Source: Fodinibacter sp963834965
GTDB taxonomy: Bacteria; Actinomycetota; Actinomycetes; Actinomycetales; Dermatophilaceae
Assembly (NCBI GenBank): GCA_963834965.1
Contig: CAWIEI010000023.1
Coordinates: 124,001-188,000 of the forward strand
DNA: 64,000 nt
Direction: 5' to 3'
This document shows, in pieces, positions 26,870 to 34,930 of the stretch; position 1 is the first letter of the stretch, and each line of letters begins with the position of its first letter. The position numbers and the translations under genes were made by a program. The notes beneath the pieces are model-generated. The model saw nothing but the letters and a program-made list of their open reading frames with translations. It was not told where the DNA came from and did no database searches.

Positions 26870-28709
26870 GCGACGAACCCTCCCCCGCTGGGCCCGCTGG
26901 ACGGCGGCGGGCTGCGGCGTCGCCGTGCTGGCTGCCGGCGCCTACCTCGTCGTCGACGCCGTGCCCAGCTCGGCGGCGACCTCCGGGCTGCGGACGGCGA
27001 CCGTCGAGACCGGCTCGGTGACCCAGTCGATCTCGCTGTCCGGTTCGGTCGAGCGGGTCGACCGGGTGACCGCCGCCTTCCGGACCGCCGGCACCGTGCG
27101 GACGGTCAGGGTGTCGGTCGGTGACGAGGTCGAGGCCGGTGACGTGCTCGCCACCCTCGACACCGCCGACCTCGAGCGTTCGGTCACCGTGGCGCAGGCG
27201 AACCTCGTCGCCGCGCAGGCGTCCGTGGATGCCGCCGGGTCGAGCGCCACATCCTCCACCACCGCCGCGTCCACGTCCACATCCGCCGCCGCGTCCGGCG
27301 CCGCATCCGGCTCGGCCGCCTCGCCCGCACCCTCCGCCCGGTCAGGCTCCACGCCGACTCCGTCGGCCACCCGGTCGCCGTCACCGAAGGCCCCGAAGGT
27401 CGACACCTCCGGGGTGCACCGCGCGGTCAGCGGCTTCGACGCCCTGGTGCAGTCCGCCGTCACCACCTGCCAGCCGCTCATCGGCGCGGGCACGCCCCCC
27501 GGCCCGGTCCCGACGCCCTCGCCCACACCGACCCCCTCCCCCAGCGCCACCACGTCACCGTCGCCGAGCCCGTCATCCTCGCCCAGCTCGAGCGGGACGC
27601 CGTCGCCTTCGGCGTCTCCCACGGGCTCCGCCTCCCCCAGCCCCTCCGCATCCTCCACGGCCGCGTCCGCCGGGGCCGCCGCACGCGTCGAACCCGCCGG
27701 CTTCACCCCCGCGCCCGCCCCGACTCCGACCCCCGAGCAGGTGACCGCGTGCATCGCGGCCCTGTCGCACGCGCTCGGCTCGGCCCAGCGCACTCTGGCC
27801 GAGATGGACCGGCTGGTCGCGGCCCTCGACGCCGCCACCAAGGCCCTGCAGCAGCAGCAGTCGACCGCCGCGACCCAGGGGCCCAGCGGGACGGCGACCG
27901 CAAACGGTGCCACCGGTGGCACGGGTAACGCCGGCAGCGGCACCACCGGCACGCCCGCCCAGGGGGCGGCGGGCGGCAGCGGCTCACGCTCCACCGCGAG
28001 CCTCGAGGTCGCGGTGCTGCAGGCGACCCAACAGCTCGCGAGCGCCCAGCAGGACCTCGACGCCGCCGTGCTCGAGGCGCCGATCAGCGGCCGGGTCGGC
28101 CAGGTCGACCTCGTCGCCGGCGAGCGGGCGAGCACCTCGTCGGGCGTCGTGCTCGTCGGCCCGGGCGCGGCCGTCGTCACCGTCGACCTGCCGCTCGCGC
28201 AGCTGAGCAAGGTGCGGGTCGCGCAGGACGTGGGCGTGACCCCGGCCGGCACCACCGACGAGTCCCCCGGCCTGGTGCAGAGCATCGGAGTGCTGCCCAC
28301 CTCGACCACCTCGTCGACCCCGACCTACCCGGTGCGAGTCACCGTCTCCGACGCACCGGTCACCCTGGCCGCAGGCTCGACCGCGACCGCGACGATCACC
28401 CTGGCAACCGCCAGCGACGTGCTGACCGTGCCGGTCTCGGCCGTCACCGGCGTCAGTTCGGGCACCGGGACGGTCCAGGTGCTCAGCAGCGGTGCCGTGA
28501 CGGCCACCCCGGTCACCGTGGGAGCCGTCGGTCAGGGCAGGGTGCAGGTGGCGGCCGGCCTGACCGCCGGGCAGGTCGTCGTGCTGGCCGACCCGGCCAC
28601 GGCGCTGCCCACCGGCAACAGCCCCTTCCGTCGCTCGACCACGGGCGCGGTCAGCAGCCTGACCGGCGGCGGCCCCGGTGGAGGGTTCGGCGGCCCGCCA
28701 CGCGGCTGA
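26862..28709 (+). CDS. Second efflux adaptor with very long disordered insertion
   Basis: The 615-residue protein has an N-terminal membrane anchor (about 15-36), a first lipoyl half (GTVRTVRVSVGDEVEAGDVLATLDT), then a hairpin region, a second lipoyl half (APISGRVGQVDLVAGERAST) and a beta-barrel domain. Between about 125 and 300 the hairpin is broken by low-complexity Ser/Thr/Ala/Pro sequence, and a Gly/Thr-rich stretch follows near 340-375. Usual adaptors are 350-450 residues. The GTG overlaps the lipoprotein stop by 8 bp. It ends the operon; having two adaptors for one ATPase-permease pair is unusual. Confidence 0.82.
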   Translation: MAERRTLPRWARWTAAGCGVAVLAAGAYLVVDAVPSSAATSGLRTATVETGSVTQSISLSGSVERVDRVTAAFRTAGTVRTVRVSVGDEVEAGDVLATLDTADLERSVTVAQANLVAAQASVDAAGSSATSSTTAASTSTSAAASGAASGSAASPAPSARSGSTPTPSATRSPSPKAPKVDTSGVHRAVSGFDALVQSAVTTCQPLIGAGTPPGPVPTPSPTPTPSPSATTSPSPSPSSSPSSSGTPSPSASPTGSASPSPSASSTAASAGAAARVEPAGFTPAPAPTPTPEQVTACIAALSHALGSAQRTLAEMDRLVAALDAATKALQQQQSTAATQGPSGTATANGATGGTGNAGSGTTGTPAQGAAGGSGSRSTASLEVAVLQATQQLASAQQDLDAAVLEAPISGRVGQVDLVAGERASTSSGVVLVGPGAAVVTVDLPLAQLSKVRVAQDVGVTPAGTTDESPGLVQSIGVLPTSTTSSTPTYPVRVTVSDAPVTLAAGSTATATITLATASDVLTVPVSAVTGVSSGTGTVQVLSSGAVTATPVTVGAVGQGRVQVAAGLTAGQVVVLADPATALPTGNSPFRRSTTGAVSSLTGGGPGGGFGGPPRG

Positions 28710-28724
28710 CCTACTGTGCCCCCT

Positions 28725-28769
28725 TCACCCAGCCCGGGTGATCCATTTCCGCCGCGCCTGCGGGAGGTT
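28725..28769 (+). promoter_or_regulatory. Island operator 1 and -10 (DUF6325-like/sulfatase operon)
   Basis: TCACCC-N5-GGGTGA is a perfect palindrome at 28725-28741. Exactly 22 bases later is GAGGTT (28764-28769), the best -10-like hexamer. The gene starts at 28876, leaving a leader of about 100 bases. It is one of eight sites with the same layout. Confidence 0.6.
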
Positions 28770-28875
28770 GAACAGGTCAACGCAGTGCCGGCACCGAGTC
28801 GGCCCGCGGATCCAGTGCCGGCCAGCCATGGCGGCCCTGCGTTCCGACGGAGGCTGCTCCAGAAGGAGAAACCCT

Positions 28876-29340
28876 ATGGACGAGAACACGGACACGACGG
28901 TGGAGGAGCTCGGACCGGTCGACTACCTGGTCATCGAGTTTCCCGCCGGCGAACAGAACTTCACCGGGGAGGCGGCCCAGGAGCTCGCCAAGCTGGCCGA
29001 GTCGGGCATCATCCGCATCCTCGACGTGCTGATCCTGGTCAAGAACGACGACGGCTCGGTCGACGCCATGGAGCTCGACGAGACGCCGATGGCCGACGAG
29101 ATCCGGGCCCTGGAGGCCGACATCGCCGAGATCCTGGCCGCCGACGACGTCGAGATGCTCGCCGCGGCCATGGAGCCGGGCAGCGTCGCCGGCGTCGTGG
29201 TGTGGGAGAACCGCTGGGCCGCCCCCTTCGCCGCCGCCGCCCGGCGCGCCGGCGGGCAGCTCATCGCCAACGGCCGGATCCCGATCCAGGCCATCGCCGC
29301 CTCCATCGAGCACGAGCTGGCCCTGGAAGGAGGGAACTGA
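28876..29340 (+). CDS. DUF6325/DUF1269-like small acidic protein
   Basis: The 154-residue acidic protein begins with LGPVDYLVIEFPAGEQNFTGEAAQEL and continues with ILDVLILVKNDDGSVDAMEL, the pattern of a family of unknown function often found with stress genes in actinobacteria. A hydrophobic stretch (VAGVVVWENRWAAPFAAAARRAGGQL) follows near 110. The ATG has GAAGGAG at ideal distance. It heads an operon with a 50-residue gene and a sulfatase behind island operator 1. Confidence 0.75.
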   Translation: MDENTDTTVEELGPVDYLVIEFPAGEQNFTGEAAQELAKLAESGIIRILDVLILVKNDDGSVDAMELDETPMADEIRALEADIAEILAADDVEMLAAAMEPGSVAGVVVWENRWAAPFAAAARRAGGQLIANGRIPIQAIAASIEHELALEGGN

Positions 29341-29341
29341 C

Positions 29342-29494
29342 ATGCCCCTTCGTCCCGCACGCGCCGCCCGCCGCGGAGTGATCGGCGCCCCCGTGGCCCG
29401 CACCGCCGCCACCGTCGGCACAGCAGCCGTGGTCGTCCATGGTGTCCGCCGCCGCGGCGACCGCCGCGAGGACCGCCGCGACGACCGCCGCTGA
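29342..29494 (+). CDS. 50-residue basic protein
   Basis: A short gene starts 1 bp after the previous stop. It encodes 50 residues: an Arg-rich start, a small hydrophobic segment (GTAAVVVHGV near 26-35), and an Arg/Asp tail made of RRGDRRED-type units. AAGGAGGG lies 8 bases before the ATG inside the end of the upstream gene, a very strong translation signal. I do not recognise it. A membrane-bound or RNA/DNA-contacting peptide is possible. Confidence 0.7.
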   Translation: MPLRPARAARRGVIGAPVARTAATVGTAAVVVHGVRRRGDRREDRRDDRR

Positions 29495-29521
29495 CCCGGC
29501 ATCCACCAGGTAGTTCGACGA

Positions 29522-29548
29522 GGGGCGCCGCCGTGACGGCGGCGCCCC
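29522..29548 (+). promoter_or_regulatory. Hairpin in the leader of the sulfatase gene
   Basis: GGGGCGCCGCC and GGCGGCGCCCC form a perfect 11-bp stem with loop GTGAC. It lies 28 bp after the 50-residue gene and 23 bp before the preferred sulfatase start, and swallows an alternative GTG at 29533. It could attenuate the operon or tune sulfatase output. Confidence 0.55.
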
Positions 29549-29571
29549 CGACCGCTGAGGAGGCGGAGCAC

Positions 29572-31926
29572 GTGGCACCAGAGTTTGCGGGAAAGATCGA
29601 GCTCGACATTCGGAACTCGACGCCGGACTGGGCGCCGTACCTCGCCCCCAAGGCGCCGGAGGGTGCGCCCAACGTGCTGTTCATCGTCTGGGACGACGTG
29701 GGCTACGGCACCATGGACTGCTTCGGCGGCCCGGTGCACACCCCCACGATGACCCGCATCGCCGACCTGGGAGTGCGCTACTCCAACTTCCACACCACCG
29801 CACTCTGCTCGCCGACGCGGGCCTCCCTGCTCACCGGCCGCAACGCGACCTCCAACGGGATGGCGACCATCGCCGAGTTCAGCTCGGGATTCCCGGGCAT
29901 CTCGACGCGCATCCCGTTCGAGAACGGCTTCATCTCCGAGGTGCTTCTCGAGCACGGCTACAACACCTACTGCGTGGGCAAGTGGCACCTCACCCCGGGG
30001 GAGGAGACCGGCATGGCGGCCTCGAAGAAGCGCTGGCCGCTGGGCCGCGGCTTCGAGCGGTTCTACGGCTTCCTCGGTGGCGAATCGAGCGGCTGGTTCC
30101 CCGACCTCATCCACGACAACCACCCCGTCGACCCGCCGGCCACCCCCGCCGAGGGCTACCACATCGCAAAGGACCTCTCGGACAAGGCCATCGAGTTCAT
30201 CCGCGATGCCAAGGTCGTCGAGCCCGACAAGCCGTTCTTCCTCTACTTCAGCCTGGATGCCGCGCACGCCCCGCACCACGTCTTCCTCGAGTGGGCCGAC
30301 AAGTACACAGGTGCCTTCGACAGCGGCTACGAGGCGATCCGGGCCACCATCCTCGCGCGGCAGAAGGAGCTCGGGCTGCTGCCCGACGACACCGAGCTGA
30401 GCGGCATCAACCCGCACGGCGAGCCCGGCGTCACCGGCCCCGACGGCCAGCCCTGGCCGCTGCTCGACACGGTGCGGCCCTGGGAGTCGCTCAGCGACGA
30501 CGAGAAGCGGCTCTTCATCCGGATGGCCGAGGTGTTCGCCGGCTACGTCGAGTACACCGACGACCAGGTCGGGCGCGTGGTCGACTTCCTGGAGAGCAGC
30601 GGCGAGCTCGACAACACCATCATCGTCGTGGTCTCCGACAACGGCGCCAGCGGTGAGGGCGGCCCGAACGGCACCTTCAACGAATGGCGCTTCTTCAACG
30701 GCGTGCCCACTCCCACCTCGCTGACCCTCGAGCACATCGACGAGCTGGGCGGCCCGAACTCCTACAACCACTACAACACCGGGTGGGCCTGGGCGTTCGA
30801 CACCCCGTTCCCCTACTGGAAGCGGTGGGCGGGCTACGAGGGCGGCATCTCCGACATGTGCCTGGTGTCGTGGCCGGCGAAGATCGCCGCCGACAGCGCG
30901 GTGCGGTCGCAGTACGTGCACGCGGTCGACGTGGTGCCCACGATCTACGACCTGATCGGCATCACCCCACCGAGCACGATCAACGGCTACGACCAGCGCG
31001 AGATCGAGGGCGAGAGCTTCGCGGCATCCCTCACCGACCACGCTGCACCCGGCAAGCGCACCCAGTTCTACTCGATGCTCGGCCAGCGCGCCCTCTACGA
31101 GGACGGCTGGCTGCTCACCGCCATGCACCCCCCGCTGAGCGGCTGGGGCAAGTTCGAGCTCGACGTCTGGGAGCTCTACCACGTCGAGGCGGACCGCTCG
31201 CAGTCCACCGACCTCGCGGGCGCCGAGCCCGAGCGGGTGCAGGCGATGGTGGCCCGGTGGTTCGAGCTCGCGCAGCAGTACAACGGCCTGCCCCTGGACG
31301 ACCGCAACGCCCTGGAGCAGATGCTCGCCGAGCGCCCCAGCGGCACGCCCGCCCGCGACCGCTACGTCTACTACCCCGACTGCGCGTCGGTGCCCGAACA
31401 GTCCGCCGTGGCGTTCAGCGGCCGCTCGTACACCATCTCCGCCGGTGTCGCTGTCACCTCCGACGACGTCGAGGGCGTGCTCTTCGCCCAGGGCGGCGTC
31501 GCCGGCGGGCACAGCCTGTTCGTGCAGGACGGCCGGCTGCACTACCTCTTCAACTGGGTCGGCACCCACCTGCAGACCATCACCGCAGACCGGGCGATCG
31601 AGCCCGGCGCACACGTGGTCACCGCCGAGTTCGTGGCTCAGGGCCGCAGCGAGGACCCGATGATGGCCGGCGCCCGCGGCACCCTGACCCTCTACATCGA
31701 CGGCGACGCCGTGGGCAGCGACACGATCGTCACCCAGCCGGGTGCGTTCTGCGTCGTCGGTGACGGGCTGTGCGTGGGCCGCGACGACGCCTCCCCGGTG
31801 TCACCGACCTACACCGCGCCGTTCACCTTCACCGGCGGCACCATCGACAAGGTGGTCGTGGACGTCTCGGGCGAGCGCTACCGCGACCACGAGGCCGAGG
31901 TGCGCGGCTGGTTCATCATCGACTGA
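29572..31926 (+). CDS. Arylsulfatase-type enzyme without signal peptide
   Basis: The 784-residue sulfatase has the formylglycine signature CSPTRASLLTGR with the modifiable Cys near 79, the metal aspartates in FIVWDDVGYG, GKWHLTPG near 138, and VSDNGA near 350. The last 190 residues form a beta-rich domain, typical of large bacterial arylsulfatases. No signal peptide is present, so it should act in the cytoplasm. I chose the GTG at 29572 because TGAGGAGG lies 8 bases upstream, whereas the GTG at 29533 is inside a hairpin. A formylglycine-generating enzyme is needed but not encoded here. Confidence 0.9.
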   Translation: MAPEFAGKIELDIRNSTPDWAPYLAPKAPEGAPNVLFIVWDDVGYGTMDCFGGPVHTPTMTRIADLGVRYSNFHTTALCSPTRASLLTGRNATSNGMATIAEFSSGFPGISTRIPFENGFISEVLLEHGYNTYCVGKWHLTPGEETGMAASKKRWPLGRGFERFYGFLGGESSGWFPDLIHDNHPVDPPATPAEGYHIAKDLSDKAIEFIRDAKVVEPDKPFFLYFSLDAAHAPHHVFLEWADKYTGAFDSGYEAIRATILARQKELGLLPDDTELSGINPHGEPGVTGPDGQPWPLLDTVRPWESLSDDEKRLFIRMAEVFAGYVEYTDDQVGRVVDFLESSGELDNTIIVVVSDNGASGEGGPNGTFNEWRFFNGVPTPTSLTLEHIDELGGPNSYNHYNTGWAWAFDTPFPYWKRWAGYEGGISDMCLVSWPAKIAADSAVRSQYVHAVDVVPTIYDLIGITPPSTINGYDQREIEGESFAASLTDHAAPGKRTQFYSMLGQRALYEDGWLLTAMHPPLSGWGKFELDVWELYHVEADRSQSTDLAGAEPERVQAMVARWFELAQQYNGLPLDDRNALEQMLAERPSGTPARDRYVYYPDCASVPEQSAVAFSGRSYTISAGVAVTSDDVEGVLFAQGGVAGGHSLFVQDGRLHYLFNWVGTHLQTITADRAIEPGAHVVTAEFVAQGRSEDPMMAGARGTLTLYIDGDAVGSDTIVTQPGAFCVVGDGLCVGRDDASPVSPTYTAPFTFTGGTIDKVVVDVSGERYRDHEAEVRGWFIID

Positions 31927-31943
31927 GACCCGGCACAGGCGAA

Positions 31944-31978
31944 GGCCCGCGGTGGCGTCCTGCACGCCATCGCGGGCC
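31944..31978. terminator. Bidirectional terminator between sulfatase and GAP genes
   Basis: 14-bp arms (31944-31957 and 31965-31978) with one G-T pair enclose a 7-base loop and are followed by GTTCGTTGT. It sits between two convergent genes. Confidence 0.75.
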
Positions 31979-31986
31979 GTTCGTTG

Positions 31987-32652
31987 TCAGCTGAGCGGCG
32001 GGATGCCCTTGGAGATGAGGTTCACGCCGAGCACCAGAAAGAGCACCGTCATGACGGCGTCGTTGTGGACGGCGAGCCACTCCTTGACGGCATCGAGGCG
32101 GGTGCGGGCGGCCGCTCCCCCGACAAGGTGGTAGATCACCGGGGCGGCGATGGTGAGGCTGGCGATGATGACGAAGACGACCAGTGAGACCACCGCCTCG
32201 GTGGTGGGCAGCGCGAGCCCCGCAACCGCAGCGCCCGCGCCGGCGGCGAGGAGCAGGTTCTTCGGGTTCACCCCGGCGAGCAGCAGGGCGAGCGTCAGCG
32301 CCTTGACCGGTGAGAACGAGTCGATGCCTGCCATCCACGTGGGCTCCTGGGGCTGCTCACCAGCCGACGCCCGCTTGGTCCAGGTGCGCACGGCGAGGAG
32401 CACGAACAGCGCCCCGAAGAGCACCTGCGACCACGACACCGCGGTGGTCGTGGAGCTCTCGGATGCCGCGTCGCCGGCCAGGAACGCGACACCGCTGACG
32501 ACGGCCAGGGCCACGGCCCAGCCGACGAGGAACATCGGGCCGTTCACCTTGGCCCGGCTCGAGAACAGCATCAGGATCACCGCGATGATCGGCACCGGGC
32601 TGATCGCCACGCCGACCGCGAACGGGAGTACCCCTGCGATGCCGATGGTCAT
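31987..32652 (-). CDS. GAP-family multi-helix membrane protein
   Basis: The 221-residue protein has six hydrophobic helices in the LysE-like/GAP pattern (GVAISPVPIIAVILMLFS, MFLVGWAVALAVVSGVAF, ALLLAGVNPKNLLLAAGAGAAVA). In mycobacteria GAP proteins help move glycopeptidolipids to the surface; here the cargo is unknown. The ATG giving MTIGIAGVLP is chosen because the presumed -10 (GACGAT, 32659-32664) ends 6 bases before it, as in a leaderless gene. It is controlled by island operator 2. Confidence 0.8.
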   Translation of the reverse strand: MTIGIAGVLPFAVGVAISPVPIIAVILMLFSSRAKVNGPMFLVGWAVALAVVSGVAFLAGDAASESSTTTAVSWSQVLFGALFVLLAVRTWTKRASAGEQPQEPTWMAGIDSFSPVKALTLALLLAGVNPKNLLLAAGAGAAVAGLALPTTEAVVSLVVFVIIASLTIAAPVIYHLVGGAAARTRLDAVKEWLAVHNDAVMTVLFLVLGVNLISKGIPPLS

Positions 32653-32658
32653 GGCCCC

Positions 32659-32703
32659 ATCGTCCGCGCCCCGACGTGCGAGTGGCTCACCCCCCGAGGA
32701 TGG
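32659..32703 (-). promoter_or_regulatory. Island operator 2 and -10 (GAP gene)
   Basis: On the minus strand CCATCC-N5-GGGTGA (32687-32703) is followed after exactly 22 bases by GACGAT (32659-32664) and then, 6 bases on, by the ATG. The operator centre is about 43 bases before the start codon, a class II activator position if the mRNA is leaderless. Confidence 0.6.
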
Positions 32704-32763
32704 CTTGTCCACCCCTGAGCAGGGTGCAGCGTCTCCGGCTCATCGGCTCCAGCGTCGGGTCCG

Positions 32764-34458
32764 TCAGGTCGCGGGCCAGAGCACCCGCGAGAGCATGCCA
32801 CCGGAGAGCACCCGGGCGTCGAACCCGTTCTGCAGCAGGCACCGGGTGGCCGTGAAGGCGCGCTGGCCCGAGCGGCAGATCACGTGGATCTCACGGTCGC
32901 GGGGCAGCTCGGCCAGGCGGGAGCGGAGCTGTCCCAGGGGGATGTTCACGGCGCCGGGGACCTCCTCGACGGCGAGCTCGGCCGGCTCGCGCACGTCGAG
33001 CAGGAAGGCATCGGCACCCGCGTCGTCGTCCCAGTGCGCGAGCGGCATGTCACCGCGCAGCACGCCGGCCGCCACCATCCCGGCGAAGTTGACGGGGTCC
33101 TTGGCGCTGCCGAACGGTGGGGCGTAGCAGAGCTCGGCCTCCTCGAGGTCGTACACGGTGGCGCCCAGCTGGATCGCCAGGGCGAGGTCGCCGACGCGCT
33201 TGTCGACGCCGTCCTGGCCCATGGCCTGGGCGCCGAGCAGCCGGCCGTCGGACTTGCGGAAGAGGATCTTCATCGCGATGGGCTTGGCTCCGGGGTAGTA
33301 GCCGGCGTGCGAGTTCGGGTAGATGTACACCCGCTCGTAGTCGTCGTCGCCTACCCGGCGCAGCGACTTCTCGCTGGCCCCGGTCCACGCCACCGCGGCG
33401 CCGAAGAGCTGGATGATCGACGTGCCCTGGGTGCCCCGGAAGTGCGAGTCGCGTCCGGTGATCACCTCGGCCGCGATCCGGGCCTGCCGGTTCGCCGGCC
33501 CCGCCAGGGCGATCAGGCTCGGCTCGCCGGTGACGAAGTCACGCACCTCCACCACGTCCCCGACCGCGAAGATGGAGGGGTCGCTGGTGCGCATCTGGTC
33601 GTCGACCTTGATGCCGCCCCGCTGCCCGATCTCCACGCCCGCCATGGTCGCCAGCGTGGTCTCCGGACGGACCCCGAGGGCGACGACGACGATGTCGGCC
33701 GGGTACTCGGTGCCCGAGCCGGTGGTGACGAGCAGCGACTCGTCGTCCCGCTGGGTGAAGGAGGCGACGCCGTCCCCGACGGCGACCTTGACGCCGTGCA
33801 TCTCGAGGAAGTCCTTGACCAGGTTTGCGTACTCGGCGTCGAGGGGGGTGAGCACCTGCTCGGCCAGCTCGATCACCGTCACGTCGAAGCCACGCTCGGT
33901 GAGGTTCTCGGCCATCTCCAGGCCGATGAAGCCCCCGCCGACAACGACCGCGTGCCGCTTCGGACGGACGGTCTGGAAGCCGGAGTACCGCTCCATGCCC
34001 GCGAGGAAGCTGGTCCCACGCTCGATCCACTCGCGGATCGCCCGGGCATCAGGAACCGTGCGCACCGCAAAGATGCCGGGCAGGTCGATCCCCGGGATCG
34101 GCGGGCGCACCGACGCCGCGCCCGGGGCCAGCACCAGCGTGTCGTACGACTCCGTGGTCACCGAGCCGGTGCCGACATCGCGCAGCTGCATGGTCTTCGC
34201 GGCAGCGTCGACCCCCACGGCCTCGCAACCGGTGCGACAGTCCACCGCGAAGTGGCCACGGAAGACCTGTTCGTTCGCGACCAGCAGGTCCGACTCGTGC
34301 TCGATGACATCGCCGACGTGGTACGGCAGGCCGCAGTTCGCGAACGACACGTACGGCCCCCGCTCGACCATGATGATCTCGGCGTGCTCGTCGAGCCTGC
34401 GCAGGCGCGCGGCACACGAGGCGCCCCCGGCGACCCCACCAACGATGACGACCTTCAC
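32764..34458 (-). CDS. CoA-disulfide reductase-like flavoprotein fused to rhodanese
   Basis: The 564-residue protein has an FAD/NAD(P)H disulfide-reductase module with the dinucleotide motif GGVAGGASCAARLR at the start, the single active cysteine in SFANCGLPYH (Cys42), a second nucleotide motif VVGGGFIGLEMAE near 170 and FAVGDVVEV near 300. A C-terminal rhodanese domain follows (about 460-560, loop CRSGQR near 527). This is the CoADR-RHD layout, used to reduce CoA disulfide, persulfides or polysulfides. The GTG has AGGGAG nine bases upstream. It is preceded by island operator 3, hinting at a thiol or sulfur-stress role. Confidence 0.9.
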   Translation of the reverse strand: MKVVIVGGVAGGASCAARLRRLDEHAEIIMVERGPYVSFANCGLPYHVGDVIEHESDLLVANEQVFRGHFAVDCRTGCEAVGVDAAAKTMQLRDVGTGSVTTESYDTLVLAPGAASVRPPIPGIDLPGIFAVRTVPDARAIREWIERGTSFLAGMERYSGFQTVRPKRHAVVVGGGFIGLEMAENLTERGFDVTVIELAEQVLTPLDAEYANLVKDFLEMHGVKVAVGDGVASFTQRDDESLLVTTGSGTEYPADIVVVALGVRPETTLATMAGVEIGQRGGIKVDDQMRTSDPSIFAVGDVVEVRDFVTGEPSLIALAGPANRQARIAAEVITGRDSHFRGTQGTSIIQLFGAAVAWTGASEKSLRRVGDDDYERVYIYPNSHAGYYPGAKPIAMKILFRKSDGRLLGAQAMGQDGVDKRVGDLALAIQLGATVYDLEEAELCYAPPFGSAKDPVNFAGMVAAGVLRGDMPLAHWDDDAGADAFLLDVREPAELAVEEVPGAVNIPLGQLRSRLAELPRDREIHVICRSGQRAFTATRCLLQNGFDARVLSGGMLSRVLWPAT

Positions 34459-34520
34459 GATGATGCTCCCTCAGTAGGACCTGGCGGAACCGGGCGAATG
34501 CCCCGCTCGCAGTCACTCCC

Positions 34521-34565
34521 ATTCGATGCCCGTCCAGCGCCCACCACGTCATCCGGCGTGGGTGA
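34521..34565 (-). promoter_or_regulatory. Island operator 3 and -10 (CoADR gene)
   Basis: On the minus strand TCACCC-N5-GGATGA (34549-34565) is followed after 22 bases by TCGAAT (34521-34526). The GTG is 62 bases further on, with its own ribosome site. Confidence 0.55.
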
Positions 34566-34930
34566 TGTCCGCGGCCCGGTGCGGCTCGACGCCCTCAGCG
34601 GCCGCGCGACGGACCTGGTCCGGGTCGAGGACGACCGGCCGGAGAACCGCGCGAACGACGTCAAGGCCGCCTCACCATCTCCAACGGTCCCGCCCTCGAC
34701 GAAGCAGCGGGCCGGTGGTACCTCGCCGACACGGCGCTCGGCCGGGTGGACCCCGACCCGGAGCCCTCCGCCGGCACCCTGAGCAGCCGGCGGCCGTTTC
34801 GTCGACCTGAGCCCCCAGGGGTTCTGGCCGGACGGCATGACCGTCGACGACCAGGGGATGCTGTGGGTCGCCTGCGGGCGCGCGGGCGCCGTGCACCGCC
34901 ACCGCCTCGATGGCACCTTGGACGGGGTCA
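34563..34930 (+). pseudogene. Remnant of an SMP-30/gluconolactonase-like gene
   Basis: Three pieces in changing frames read as parts of one SMP-30/gluconolactonase-family protein: VRVEDDRPENRANDVK (from about 34618), RLTISNGPALDEAAGRWYLA (from 34668, shifted frame) and VDLSPQGFWPDGMTVDDQGM continuing to HRHRLDGTLDGV (from 34801, first frame again). The middle (the usual PDGRFWAGTM region) and both ends are missing. The remnant ends against the 3' end of the MFS gene. The 469-bp space between 34458 and 34928 otherwise holds island operator 3. Confidence 0.75.

Noticed and set aside
26942..28309. A 455-codon minus-strand frame opposite the second adaptor
   Set aside because: It is the complement of low-complexity Ser/Pro/Thr coding, with no domain and no start signal.
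29533..29571. GTG at 29533 as the sulfatase start
   Set aside because: It is inside a perfect hairpin and lacks a good ribosome site, whereas GTG 29572 has TGAGGAGG at 8 bases.
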